A stretch of DNA of 64,000 nucleotides from Alteraurantiacibacter aquimixticola (GTDB lineage Bacteria > Pseudomonadota > Alphaproteobacteria > Sphingomonadales > Sphingomonadaceae): NCBI RefSeq assembly GCF_004965515.1, contig NZ_SSHH01000004.1:154599-218598 (forward strand), given 5' to 3'. Positions within the stretch are counted from its first letter, which is position 1; each line of letters opens with the position of its first letter. The notes beneath the pieces were generated by a model that was not told the origin of the DNA, did no database searches, and saw only the letters and a list, made by a program, of their open reading frames with translations. A program made the position numbers and the translations under genes. Positions 16,636 through 25,784 of this stretch are shown in pieces.

Positions 16636-18753
16636 TTACCAGATAGAAACGCGCTGTTCCGGCGGCAGGTAGAGCGCATCTTCCGGACCCACATCGAAGG
16701 CCGCATACCAGGCGTCAACGTGCCGTACGGCATTGTTGAGGCGGAAGTCGCTGGGCGGGTGGGTGCCCGAAATCATCTGCGCGCGCTTTGCCTCGGGACG
16801 CCACATGCCGCGCCAGACCTGCGCATAGCCCATGAAGAAGCGCTGGTCGGCGGTCAGCCCGTCGATCACCGGCGCCTCCTCGCCGTTGAGCGACAGGCGA
16901 TAGGCACGATAGGCCATCTGCAGGCCGACAACATCGCCCAGCGTCTCACCCATGCCGCGGCTGGTCAGGCACAGCTCGCCATCCTCGATGCAATAGCTCT
17001 CCAGCAGCGTCAGCAGCTTGCCGGTCTCGCCGCGGAAACCTTCGAGGTCCTCCGGCTGCCACCAGTTGCGCAGCGTGCCCGTGCCGTCATAGCGCGAGCC
17101 CTGGTCGTCGAAGCCATGGCCGATCTCGTGCCCGATCACCGCGCCGATGGCGCCGTAATTCACCGCCGGATCGACATCGGGGCCGAAGAAGGGCTGCTGC
17201 AGGATCGCGGCGGGGAAGACGATCTGGTTGAAGGGCGGCATGTAATAGGCATTCACCGTCTGCGGCAGCATCAGCCATTCCATGCGGTCGACCGGCTCGT
17301 TGAGCTCGGACAGCGAGTCCGCGATCGCCCAAGCGGTGCTGCTGATGCGGTTGGCGAGCGGGGTGCCGGGAGTGATTTGCAGCCCATCATAGGTCTCGAA
17401 TTCATCCGGATAGCCGATCTGGGTGGTAAAGCCTTCCAGCTTCGCCACCGCCTCGGCCACGGTCGCCTCCGTCATCCATTCGTTTTCCGCAAGGTCGGCC
17501 CGCATCGCGCGCATGAGGTTGGCGACCAGCTCCTCCATCTGCGCCTTGCTTTCGGGCGGGAAGTAGCGGGCCACGTAGAGCTCGCCCAGCCTCTCGCCCA
17601 GCAGGCCCTCGACCTCGCCGATGGCGCGCTTCCAGCGCGGACGCTGTTCGGTCTGGCCGCCCAGCACCTTGCCGAAGAATGCGAACTGCGCATCGTCGAT
17701 CTCGCTCGGCAGCACGGCGGCATTGCCGGAAAGGAAGCGCACCGCCATCCAGGCCTTGAGATTGGCGAGCGGGGTTTCGGTCACCAGCTCCATCATGGTC
17801 GGCAGGCCGCCGCCCATCAGGTCCATCTGTTCCTGCGTCAGGCCCAGCTCTTCCACCTCTTCGTCGGTGGGCAGGATCTGCGTTGCCAGGAAGCGTTCGA
17901 CATCGCCGAAGCCGCCGGTTTCCAGCAGCACGTCGACGGGGAATTCGGGGGCGAGCGCGCGCAGTTCGTCCAGCGTCAGCTCGTTATAGGTGATCTCCGG
18001 ATTGCGCAGCATCTGGCCATCCCATTCGAGCTCGGCCACCCGGTGCTCGAAGGCATAGACGTGGCGCGCAGCCTCCGCGGGATCTTCATAGCCGGCCTGG
18101 CCCAGCATGAAGGTGAGGTATTCCATATAGGCCGCGCGCACTTCCAAATTGCGCTCCGAATCGACCAGGTAATAGTCGCGATCGGGCAGGCCCATGCCGC
18201 CGAAGTTGACCCCAGCGGCGTGGCTGTCCGGATCCTTGTCGTCGATGGTCACACCGACCGAAACCAGCGCGGGATAGCCCGGCTTCTGGAACAGGCCGAC
18301 CAGCGAGGTGAGGTCGGGCGCGGCGAAGATGTCGGAGAGGTAGGGATAGGCCGGCGCCAGACCCGCAGCATTGATCGCATCGGTATCGAGGAAGGCGTTA
18401 TAGGCATCGACCACGCGGCGCGCCGTGGTGCCGGGCGCTGGATCGGAAGCGACGAGATCCGCCACCAGCTTCTCGACGTCTGACACCGATTGTTCGGCCA
18501 GCATGTCGAAGGCGCCGTAGCGCGAGCGGTCGGCCGGGATCTCGTTCGCTGCCACCCACTTGCCGTTGACATAAGCATTGAAGTCGGCGCCCGGATCGAC
18601 TGCCGGGTCGAGCTGGGTGGTGTCGACGCCCCAGGTGCCGAACTCCATCGTGGGTGTATCGGCGGCCTGTGCATCGTCTGCCTGTGCCTGCGCGGGAAGC
18701 GCAATGGTAAGAGCCAGCGCGGAAATGCCGGCGGCCAGTGTCTGTCGGATCAT
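16636..18753 (-). CDS. M13-family (neprilysin-like) zinc metallopeptidase
   Basis: A 705-residue exported peptidase. Residues 1-25 are a signal peptide ending AQAQA. The M13 signatures are NAYYMPP, the zinc site HEIGH at 542-546 (HEIGHGFDDQG), and ETLGD (603-607), which corresponds to the ENxAD motif supplying the third zinc ligand. The C-terminus EQRVSIW is typical. It would degrade short peptides in the periplasm. No membrane anchor follows the signal peptide. It is probably monocistronic, with 144 noncoding bases upstream. Confidence 0.93.
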   Translation of the reverse strand: MIRQTLAAGISALALTIALPAQAQADDAQAADTPTMEFGTWGVDTTQLDPAVDPGADFNAYVNGKWVAANEIPADRSRYGAFDMLAEQSVSDVEKLVADLVASDPAPGTTARRVVDAYNAFLDTDAINAAGLAPAYPYLSDIFAAPDLTSLVGLFQKPGYPALVSVGVTIDDKDPDSHAAGVNFGGMGLPDRDYYLVDSERNLEVRAAYMEYLTFMLGQAGYEDPAEAARHVYAFEHRVAELEWDGQMLRNPEITYNELTLDELRALAPEFPVDVLLETGGFGDVERFLATQILPTDEEVEELGLTQEQMDLMGGGLPTMMELVTETPLANLKAWMAVRFLSGNAAVLPSEIDDAQFAFFGKVLGGQTEQRPRWKRAIGEVEGLLGERLGELYVARYFPPESKAQMEELVANLMRAMRADLAENEWMTEATVAEAVAKLEGFTTQIGYPDEFETYDGLQITPGTPLANRISSTAWAIADSLSELNEPVDRMEWLMLPQTVNAYYMPPFNQIVFPAAILQQPFFGPDVDPAVNYGAIGAVIGHEIGHGFDDQGSRYDGTGTLRNWWQPEDLEGFRGETGKLLTLLESYCIEDGELCLTSRGMGETLGDVVGLQMAYRAYRLSLNGEEAPVIDGLTADQRFFMGYAQVWRGMWRPEAKRAQMISGTHPPSDFRLNNAVRHVDAWYAAFDVGPEDALYLPPEQRVSIW

Positions 18754-18897
18754 GTCTCAGCCTCGTAATAGTCCCGGTGCACGCGGATGGTGCGCGAGGT
18801 TGTATCTATGCGGTCCATAGCGCGTCTCTCCCGCCGCTGGATGCCGCTGGTCGGTTACATGTGATACTTCGTCGATTATCAGCCGTTGGCGGCTGTC

Positions 18898-20718
18898 TCA
18901 AGTAGGTCCGACGTCCGGGGTGGCAAGCATGCCATCGGCCGCAGCCCGATCGTCGAACTGCAGCGCGGCGAGGCGAGCATAGAGGCCGCCTTGCGCGACC
19001 AGCGATCCATGATCGCCTTCCTCGACGATGCGGCCGCCATCCATCACCACGATCCGGTCCGCCGCGCGCACGGTGGCGAGGCGGTGGGCGATGACCAACG
19101 TCGTGCGGTCCTGCATCAAATGCTCGAGCGCATCCTGCACCAGCCGCTCGCTTTCGGCATCGAGCGCGCTGGTCGCCTCGTCCAGCAGCAGGATCGGTGC
19201 ATCGCGCAGCAGCGCGCGGGCGATCGCCATGCGCTGGCGCTGGCCGCCGGAAAGCCGCGCCCCGCCTTCGCCGAGGAAGGTTTCGAGCCCGTCGGGCAGG
19301 GCACGCAGGAACTCTTCCGCATTGGCCGCGCGGGCAGCTTCCCAGATCGCCTCCTCATCCGCGTCCCATGCGCCGTAGCGCAAATTGTCGCGTGCGCTGG
19401 CAGCGAAGAGCGTGCCTTCCTGCGGGACCAGCGCCATGCGCTTGCGGATGGCGGCGGGATCGGCCTGCGTCAGCGCCACGCCGTCAATGCGGATGGTGCC
19501 CGCCTGCGGATCGTAGAAGCGCTCCGCCAGCTGGAAGATCGTCGATTTGCCCGCGCCGGAGGGGCCGACAATGGCGACGGTCTCGCCCGGCTCCACGGTC
19601 AGGTTGAAATCCTCGATGGCGTTCTCGCTGGGGCGCGTGGGATAGCTGAAAGTGACTTTCTGGAAGGCCAGGCTGCCGCGCGGCGGATCGGGCAGGGCGA
19701 CGGGGCGCGCGGGCGCCTCGATGCTCGGCTTTTCCTGCATCAGCTCGCTGAGGCGCGAGGCCGCGCCGGCGCCGCGCAGGAGGTCGCCGAACACCTCGGT
19801 CAACGCGCCGAATGCGCCCGCGACGATCACGCCGGCGAAGATGAAGGCGGCGATGGTGCCGCCGCTGATCGTGCCCTGCTGCACCATGAGCGCCCCGCGC
19901 CACAGCAGGATGGTAATCGCGCCGAAGATCAGCGTGATCAGCAGCGCCGTCATCACCGCGCGGATCAGGATGCGCACGCGCGCGGTATCGAAAGTACGCT
20001 CCACCGCCTCACCGAAACGGGCGCTCTCACGCCTTTCCTGGTTGAAGCCCTGGACGATCTTCATCGCCGAGAGCACTTCGGTCACAGTCGCGCCGACATC
20101 GGCCACGCGGTCCTGGCTGTCCTTGCTGATATCGCGCAGCTTGCGGCCGAACACGGCGATGGGGATGATCACCACGGGAATGCCCGCCAGCAGCCAGATC
20201 GCCAGTTGCGGGGCGAGCCAGAAGAGGTAGCCCGTGCCCAGCACCGCGATCACCACATTGCGCAATGCGACCGAGACGGTGGTGCCCACCACCTGCTCGA
20301 TAATCGCGGTATCGGCCGTCATGCGGCTGCTGATTTCCTTCGGGCTGTTCTCCTCGAAGAAGCCCGGCGAAAGGCGCAGCAGGTTGTCATAGACCTTGGC
20401 GCGGATATCGGCCACCACACGCTCACCCAGCCAGCTGACGAAATAGAAGCGCAGCGCCGTGCCCACGCCCAGCGCGCCGACCAGCATCAGCAGGTAACGA
20501 AACCAGCGCCCGATATCGCCATCGCCGGTAAAGCCGCGATCGACGATCAGCCGCAGCGCCGAGGGCACTGCCAGCGAGGTGACGACGGCGGTGATCATCA
20601 GCGCAATGGCGGCGAACACCAGCTGTGCAGGATAATTCATCGCCTCGCGCCAAATCATGCGCAGGGGTCCCAGGGTGCGAGCCGGAGGGGCATCGTCGCG
20701 ATCGGTCGAGGTCGCCAT
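18898..20718 (-). CDS. ABC exporter, fused membrane and ATPase domains
   Basis: A 606-residue half-transporter. Six transmembrane helices occupy residues ~30-310, followed by an ATPase domain with Walker A VGPSGAGKSTIFQL, signature LSGGQRQRMAIARALL and Walker B ILLLDEATSALD. It belongs to the MsbA/multidrug type-IV exporter group; the substrate is unknown. The start at 20718 omits 31 in-frame residues (Arg/Phe-rich) that look like noncoding sequence. No partner gene is adjacent. Confidence 0.88.
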   Translation of the reverse strand: MATSTDRDDAPPARTLGPLRMIWREAMNYPAQLVFAAIALMITAVVTSLAVPSALRLIVDRGFTGDGDIGRWFRYLLMLVGALGVGTALRFYFVSWLGERVVADIRAKVYDNLLRLSPGFFEENSPKEISSRMTADTAIIEQVVGTTVSVALRNVVIAVLGTGYLFWLAPQLAIWLLAGIPVVIIPIAVFGRKLRDISKDSQDRVADVGATVTEVLSAMKIVQGFNQERRESARFGEAVERTFDTARVRILIRAVMTALLITLIFGAITILLWRGALMVQQGTISGGTIAAFIFAGVIVAGAFGALTEVFGDLLRGAGAASRLSELMQEKPSIEAPARPVALPDPPRGSLAFQKVTFSYPTRPSENAIEDFNLTVEPGETVAIVGPSGAGKSTIFQLAERFYDPQAGTIRIDGVALTQADPAAIRKRMALVPQEGTLFAASARDNLRYGAWDADEEAIWEAARAANAEEFLRALPDGLETFLGEGGARLSGGQRQRMAIARALLRDAPILLLDEATSALDAESERLVQDALEHLMQDRTTLVIAHRLATVRAADRIVVMDGGRIVEEGDHGSLVAQGGLYARLAALQFDDRAAADGMLATPDVGPT

Positions 20719-20803
20719 GGCGCAAGCGCCTAGCCCATTCGTTCGCGAGAGAGAAAGGCCAATTTCGCGACGGAAGAAGAAAAAGCGGGCACAAGACCCC
20801 TTT

Positions 20804-20817
20804 TGCTGCATTGCAAC
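20804..20817. promoter_or_regulatory. PhaR-like TGCTGCATTGCAAC motif upstream of phaZ
   Basis: TGCTGCATTGCAAC contains CTGC-N3-GCA, one base off the CTGC-N3-4-GCAG site described for the PHA regulator PhaR. It lies 155 bases before the PHA depolymerase start. A near copy (TGCTGCAATGCAAC) occurs upstream of rmlA at 51431. Confidence 0.4.
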
Positions 20818-20972
20818 ATAGCCTATCTTAACGGTGATGCCCTATTTGAGGGCAAAGTCTGATTCTGGGCAGGCCGGACAAGAGCGGGACCACTCGCCGC
20901 CAGCCAGGCCAGCAAGGGCCGCGCTACCCGCGCGTCTTGACGAATGGGTCGCACCGCCCGCAGGGGACATGA

Positions 20973-22196
20973 ATGCTTTATTCCGCCTATGAAATGCACC
21001 GCACCATGATGCACACGGCCAGCAGCTGGGCATCGGTGGGCGCACAGATGCTGTCCAACCCGGCGCTGCCGATCGGCTATTTCGGGATGGGCCCGGCCAT
21101 GGCCAGTGCGCTCGAAGTGTTCGCCCATGTCTATGAGGAGCGCGGCAAGCCCGATTTCGGCATCGAAACCGTCAGCTATGACGGGGTGGACCACCCGGTG
21201 ATCGAGGAGGTGGTGCTGCAAAAGCCCTTTGCCTCGCTACGGCATTTCAAGCGGCAGGACCTGCCCAAGGATGCGCCCAAGCTGCTGATCGTCGCGCCGA
21301 TGAGCGGGCACTATGCCTCGCTGCTGCGCGGCACGGTGGCGCGCATGGTGGAAAACCAGGAAGTCTGGATCACCGACTGGGCCGATGCGAAGCTGGTGCC
21401 GGTCTCCGCCGGGCATTTCGACCTCGACGACTATATCGATTACCTGATCGATTTCCTGCGCTTCATCGGTGAGGACACGCATATGCTGGCCGTGTGCCAG
21501 CCTTCGGTCCCCGCCTTTGCCGCCGCGGCGGTGATGGGGGCGGACAAGGATCCGTGCCGCCCTTCAAGCCTCACCATGATGGGCGGGCCGATCGATACGC
21601 GCGCCAGCCCGACCAGCGTGAACGACGTGGCGATGGAACGGCCGCTGAGCTGGTTCCGCAACAATGTGATCGCCACCGTGCCGCTCAACTATCCGGGCGC
21701 GGGCCGCAAGGTCTATCCCGGCTTCCTGCAGCTGGCGGGCTTCATCTCGATGAACCTCGAAAGCCACATGATGAGCCACTACGAAATGTACAAGCATCTC
21801 ACCGTGGGCGACCAGGAAAGCGCCGACGCGACCAAGAAGTTCTATGACGAATATCTCTCGGTCTGCGACATGACTTCCGAATTCTACCTGCAGACGATCG
21901 AGCATGTGTTCCAGGAACACTCGCTGCCCAAGGGCGAGTTCGTCCATCGCGGCAAGGCGATCGATCCCGATGCCATTCGCGACACCGCGCTGCTGGCGAT
22001 CGAAGGGGAGCGGGACGATATCTCGGGCATCGGCCAGACGCGCGCCGCACTGGACCTGGCCCCGCACCTGTCCACGGAGAAGAAGAAATACCACCTCGCC
22101 CCCGCAGTCGGGCATTACGGCATCTTCAACGGCTCCAAGTGGCGCAAGCAGATCGCGCCTGTGGTTGAGGACTGGATGCGCGCCCACGCGCGCTGA
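20973..22196 (+). CDS. phaZ: Intracellular polyhydroxyalkanoate depolymerase
   Basis: A 407-residue alpha/beta-hydrolase of the intracellular PHB depolymerase family (DUF3141-free PhaZ type). Diagnostic segments are LLIVAPMSGHYASLLRGTV, the nucleophile region MLAVCQPSVPAFAAA (Cys or Ser in place of a classic GxSxG box) and the terminal PAVGHYGIFNGSKWR with the catalytic His. It hydrolyses stored native polyhydroxybutyrate granules. No signal peptide is present. It has a 254-base upstream region with a PhaR-like motif, and it converges with the DUF4126 gene with no gap. Confidence 0.92.
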   Translation: MLYSAYEMHRTMMHTASSWASVGAQMLSNPALPIGYFGMGPAMASALEVFAHVYEERGKPDFGIETVSYDGVDHPVIEEVVLQKPFASLRHFKRQDLPKDAPKLLIVAPMSGHYASLLRGTVARMVENQEVWITDWADAKLVPVSAGHFDLDDYIDYLIDFLRFIGEDTHMLAVCQPSVPAFAAAAVMGADKDPCRPSSLTMMGGPIDTRASPTSVNDVAMERPLSWFRNNVIATVPLNYPGAGRKVYPGFLQLAGFISMNLESHMMSHYEMYKHLTVGDQESADATKKFYDEYLSVCDMTSEFYLQTIEHVFQEHSLPKGEFVHRGKAIDPDAIRDTALLAIEGERDDISGIGQTRAALDLAPHLSTEKKKYHLAPAVGHYGIFNGSKWRKQIAPVVEDWMRAHAR

Positions 22197-22841
22197 TCAG
22201 CCGTCCGCAGTTTCGCTCAGAGGGTGCTGCGTCTGCTCGCCCGTGCGCCAGAACAGCCGGTGCAATATGCGCCGGGCCAGCACCAGCAGGTAGATGCAAG
22301 CCGCCAGCACCAGTACGGCAACCCCGGCCGCGACCCAGGGATATTCGTAGGCGAGCCAGAGCAGGCCCACGGTCGCCACATCCTCCGCGGTAGAGACCAC
22401 GGCATTGCTGACCGGCTCGGGGCTCGTATTGACCACGGCACGCGCGCTGGCCTTGCCGCCATGCGCAATCAGCGCCCCGCCTCCGCCCAGCAGGAAGGCG
22501 ACCACCTGTAGCGCCGGATCGGCCGGGTCGACGATCGCCAACGCCAGCAACGCACCACCCACCGGGCGCACCAGCGTGTGCACCGTGTCCCAGATCGAAT
22601 CGAGCCACATGATCTTGTCGGCGAAGAATTCGCACAGCGCGCCGATGGCGGCGAAGCCCATCACCCAGGGATTGGCGAGCACCTGCAAGCTCTGCAAATG
22701 GTCGGGCAGCGGCACCACGCCACTGTTCATCGCGATCCCCGTGGCAAGCACCACAAGGTAGAGCCGCCAGCCCGCCAGCAGGCTGGCGCTGGTGGCAATG
22801 CCGAGAATCTCGACGATACCGAGCGAAGCAGGGGCGTCCAT
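22197..22841 (-). CDS. DUF4126 membrane protein
   Basis: A 214-residue polytopic membrane protein of the DUF4126 type. ATSASLLAGWRLYLVVLATG, a conserved central KIMWLDSIWDTVHTLVRPVGG segment and at least four hydrophobic helices support this. Function is unknown. It ends directly at the phaZ stop on the opposite strand. Confidence 0.85.
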   Translation of the reverse strand: MDAPASLGIVEILGIATSASLLAGWRLYLVVLATGIAMNSGVVPLPDHLQSLQVLANPWVMGFAAIGALCEFFADKIMWLDSIWDTVHTLVRPVGGALLALAIVDPADPALQVVAFLLGGGGALIAHGGKASARAVVNTSPEPVSNAVVSTAEDVATVGLLWLAYEYPWVAAGVAVLVLAACIYLLVLARRILHRLFWRTGEQTQHPLSETADG

Positions 22842-22888
22842 CCCGCCAGACTAGGCGCGAGCAGGCCATCCTGTCGATAGGGGGCGCC

Positions 22889-24259
22889 TCAGGCGGCCGG
22901 AGCGGGCGCTTCAGGCTTGGGTTCGCAGGGCTTGAACTTCGCGCGGCTCGCTGGTTCCTCGGTGCGCCGGACGTAGCTCCACAGCCCGCATTGCAGCCCC
23001 ACGAGCATGAAGAGGAAGGGCTGGTAGGCGATACCGACGAACAGCGCGCCGACAAGGAAGACGATATGCGCCTGCTGCAATGCCGTGGCGAGGCCCCATT
23101 GCCAGCTTCGCTTGCCGCCCTCCAGCTTGCCGAGACGCCAGCGCAGCCGCTCCATGTGCCACAGCCCCAGCGCCTGCAGCCACAGCCACAGGCCTAGGCC
23201 GATCCAGCCCTGCTCGCCCAGCAGCTCGAAATAGGAGGAGTGATAGGCGCGGCCTTCCTCGGTCACCGTATTGTAGGTGACCTGGCGGCTGGCGCCCTCG
23301 CCCGAAACGGTGCGCGTCTGGTAGGTGAAGGAGTTGGCGCGATAGGCATCGAAGCCGCCGCCCAATGGGTTGGCCTTGGCATAGCCGATCGTCCATTCCC
23401 ACACGGCAAGGCGGGTGGAGGCGGACTGGTCGCTCTCATACCCCGCGATCGTGCCCATCCGTTCGAGGTAGCTTTGCGGCAGGAAGGGGATCGCCGCCAT
23501 CATCGCCAGCGCGGCAGCTCCCGCATAGACGAAGCGATAGCGCACTGAGCGCAGCAGCAGCACGCCCAGCACGGCAATGCAGACGAGGCCCGTGCGCGCG
23601 CCCGTGCCCACCGGGATCAGCAGGCAGGCGAAGATGAGGCCGGCGGTGAAGCCCCACACTTTCCAGTCGGGCTTGAAGATGGTGCCGTGCCGCGCCAGCC
23701 ACAGTGCCAGCGGGATGATGCAGATCGCCACGGTGGAGATGATCGAACCTTCGTAGAGGCCGGCATTCTCGTCCACCAGCAGGCTCAGCGTGCCGTAGCC
23801 GCCGCCGCCGAAGATCGTCTTGATCCCGCCATTGATGGCGATCGTACCCACGGCGAGCACGATGAACAGCACCGCCGCCTCCAGCCGCAGCTTGGTGCGC
23901 AGGGTCAGCGGCAGGAAGATGGCAAAGAGCAGCGCCTTCCACACCCAGTCCCACTTGTCCCACGCGCTGTCGGGGAAAGCGGCGGTCAGCGTCGTCATCC
24001 CGCAATAGAGCAGCAGGGCGAGCATCAGCCCCTGGCGGAAGGTGAAGCGGCTGCCCTTCTTCCCGTCGAGCAGCACCCAGCCGGCGAAGGCGGCCAGAAA
24101 GGCGATTAGCGAGACCGGGATCGCCTGGATGATCGACCAGCCGATCTTCTGCGGCGCAACGATGTCGATGTAGATATAGGCGAGCACCCAGATGAAGGGC
24201 CGCTTCAGCCCGCAGGCGAGCAGCAGGCCGATAAAGCCGAGCAGGAACAGGTCGAGCAT
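22889..24259 (-). CDS. Exosortase-A-associated O-glycosylation ligase (Wzy/WaaL-like)
   Basis: A 456-residue membrane protein with about ten helices. The N-terminus (LKRPFIWVLAYIYIDIVAPQKIGW) is characteristic of the putative O-glycosylation ligase found in exosortase A (XrtA) loci. The periplasmic loop (NPLGGGFDAYRANSF, GRAYHSSYFELLGEQGWIGL) is the Wzy/ligase signature. It is expected to transfer polymerised glycan to acceptor proteins at the inner membrane. It follows a 48-residue membrane protein gene by four bases and is divergent from an XrtA-associated glycosyltransferase. XrtA itself is not in the window. Confidence 0.9.
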   Translation of the reverse strand: MLDLFLLGFIGLLLACGLKRPFIWVLAYIYIDIVAPQKIGWSIIQAIPVSLIAFLAAFAGWVLLDGKKGSRFTFRQGLMLALLLYCGMTTLTAAFPDSAWDKWDWVWKALLFAIFLPLTLRTKLRLEAAVLFIVLAVGTIAINGGIKTIFGGGGYGTLSLLVDENAGLYEGSIISTVAICIIPLALWLARHGTIFKPDWKVWGFTAGLIFACLLIPVGTGARTGLVCIAVLGVLLLRSVRYRFVYAGAAALAMMAAIPFLPQSYLERMGTIAGYESDQSASTRLAVWEWTIGYAKANPLGGGFDAYRANSFTYQTRTVSGEGASRQVTYNTVTEEGRAYHSSYFELLGEQGWIGLGLWLWLQALGLWHMERLRWRLGKLEGGKRSWQWGLATALQQAHIVFLVGALFVGIAYQPFLFMLVGLQCGLWSYVRRTEEPASRAKFKPCEPKPEAPAPAA

Positions 24260-24263
24260 CGCC

Positions 24264-24410
24264 CTATTCCCCCTTGGCCCGCTGCCAGGGCTTGCGCCTG
24301 GGCTTGTCGTCCGCCTCGCCCTCCTCATCCAGCTCATCGCGCGACAGCAGCATGATGGCGGCGAGCGCCATCAGCCCATGCGTGAGGATGAGGGTGATGA
24401 AATTGACCAA
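24264..24410 (-). CDS. 48-residue single-helix membrane protein of the exosortase-A locus
   Basis: A short gene starting at TTG (GGAAAG lies upstream). It has a membrane helix (VNFITLILTHGLMALAAIML), then SRDELDEE and a charged tail (KPRRKPWQRAKGE). It ends four bases before the ligase ATG, so the pair is probably translationally coupled. The clean helix-plus-charged-tail structure and tight spacing support it as a real gene. I recall similar short proteins beside this ligase in sphingomonads but could not check. A role as a ligase subunit is inference. Confidence 0.65.
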   Translation of the reverse strand: MVNFITLILTHGLMALAAIMLLSRDELDEEGEADDKPRRKPWQRAKGE

Positions 24411-24509
24411 GATCGGCTTTCCGAGATGCTTTTCCGCCAGCGTTCTGCGCGATCCTACCGGCGAGGAATTGACGCGCCGTTAAGCTTGTACCCGTATGGA
24501 TTTCCGCCA

Positions 24510-25751
24510 ATGACGCGCGTTCTCCACATCCTCGATCACTCGCTTCCGCTGCATAGCGGCTATGCCTTCCGCACCCGTGCAATCATGCATGCGCAGATGA
24601 AGCTGGGGCTGGATGTGCGCGGGATTACCGGATTGCGCCATACCAAGGACGGCCCGGACCGGGAGGAGGCGGACGGCCTCACCTTCCATCGCACGCGCGG
24701 CGAGATATCGGGGCCGGCAGGCCTGCGCGAATGGCGCGAGATATCGGCGCTTGCCGATGCCATCTGCGCGCTGGCGCAGGAATGGCGTCCCGACGTGCTG
24801 CATGCCCATTCGCCCGCCATGGACGGCATGGCCGCCCTGCGCGCCGGGCAGCGGCTGGGCATTCCTGTCGTCTACGAAATCCGCGCCTTCTGGGAAGATG
24901 CGGCGGTCGGCAATGGCACGGGCAGCGCCGGATCGCTCAAATACCGCCTGACCCGCGCTCTGGAGAACCATGTCGTCGGACAGGCCGATCACGTGGTGAC
25001 GATTTGCGAGGGCCTGCGCACCGACCTCCTCGCACGCGGCTTTGATGCCGGGAAAATCACCATCATGCCCAATGGCGTCGACCTCTCCCTCTTCGGCAAT
25101 CCGGTGGAGCGCGGGGACGCGCTCGCCCGCGCGCTGGCGGACGAGTTGTCGCTCGGCACCGGGCCGGTGATCGGCTTCATCGGCAGCTTCTACGACTATG
25201 AGGGGCTGGACGACCTCGTCTCTTCCATGCCGCGCCTGCTGGAACGCCACCCGGAAGCGCGGCTGCTGCTGGTGGGCGGCGGGCCGATGGCAGAGGCTGT
25301 GGAAGCGCAGGCGCTCGCCTCCTCCGCCCGCCACGCCATCCGCTTCACCGGCCGCGTGCCGCATGAGCATGTCGATCGCTATTACGCGCTCACCGACATC
25401 ATGGCCTATCCGCGCAAGAAGTCGCGCCTGACCGACCTCGTGACGCCATTGAAGCCGCTCGAGGCCATGGCGCAGGGCAAGCTGGTCGCGGCAAGCGATG
25501 TGGGCGGCCATCGCGAGCTTGTCACTCACGCCAGGACCGGCGTGCTTTTCACGCCCGATGATCCTGCCGCCTGCGCCGCTGCGCTGGCCGACCTGCTCGA
25601 CCGGCGCGGCGAGTGGGAGGCTATCCGCGGCGCCGCGCGCGAGTATGTGGCCGAGCATCGCGACTGGGCACGCAATGCCGAGCGTTATCAAGCCGTTTAC
25701 CAACGGGTGATAGGGCCAGTCCCTACGCGCCATGCAGGCGCAGCCGCGTGA
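24510..25751 (+). CDS. Exosortase-A-associated glycosyltransferase (GT4)
   Basis: A 413-residue GT-B enzyme of the XrtA-associated Daro_2409-like family. The N-terminus VLHILDHSLPLHSGYAFRTR is diagnostic. The donor half has VIGFIGSFYDYEGLDDLV, LLLVGGGPM and KPLEAMAQGKLVAASDVGGH. It acts in the cytoplasm on a nucleotide-sugar donor, presumably adding to the glycan that the neighbouring ligase transfers. The ATG at 24510 fits the family start; the in-frame extension to 24192 is antisense to the ligase gene. It is divergent from the ligase unit over about 100 bases. Confidence 0.9.
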   Translation: MTRVLHILDHSLPLHSGYAFRTRAIMHAQMKLGLDVRGITGLRHTKDGPDREEADGLTFHRTRGEISGPAGLREWREISALADAICALAQEWRPDVLHAHSPAMDGMAALRAGQRLGIPVVYEIRAFWEDAAVGNGTGSAGSLKYRLTRALENHVVGQADHVVTICEGLRTDLLARGFDAGKITIMPNGVDLSLFGNPVERGDALARALADELSLGTGPVIGFIGSFYDYEGLDDLVSSMPRLLERHPEARLLLVGGGPMAEAVEAQALASSARHAIRFTGRVPHEHVDRYYALTDIMAYPRKKSRLTDLVTPLKPLEAMAQGKLVAASDVGGHRELVTHARTGVLFTPDDPAACAAALADLLDRRGEWEAIRGAAREYVAEHRDWARNAERYQAVYQRVIGPVPTRHAGAAA

Positions 25752-25784
25752 GTCGCAGGCAGAGGCACAGGACAGGACACGACA

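Noticed and set aside
16435-18483. 682-codon plus-strand frame
   Set aside because: Antisense shadow of the M13 peptidase gene and uppP end.
18886-20733. 615-codon plus-strand frame
   Set aside because: Antisense shadow of the ABC exporter gene; low-complexity His/Arg/Asp translation.
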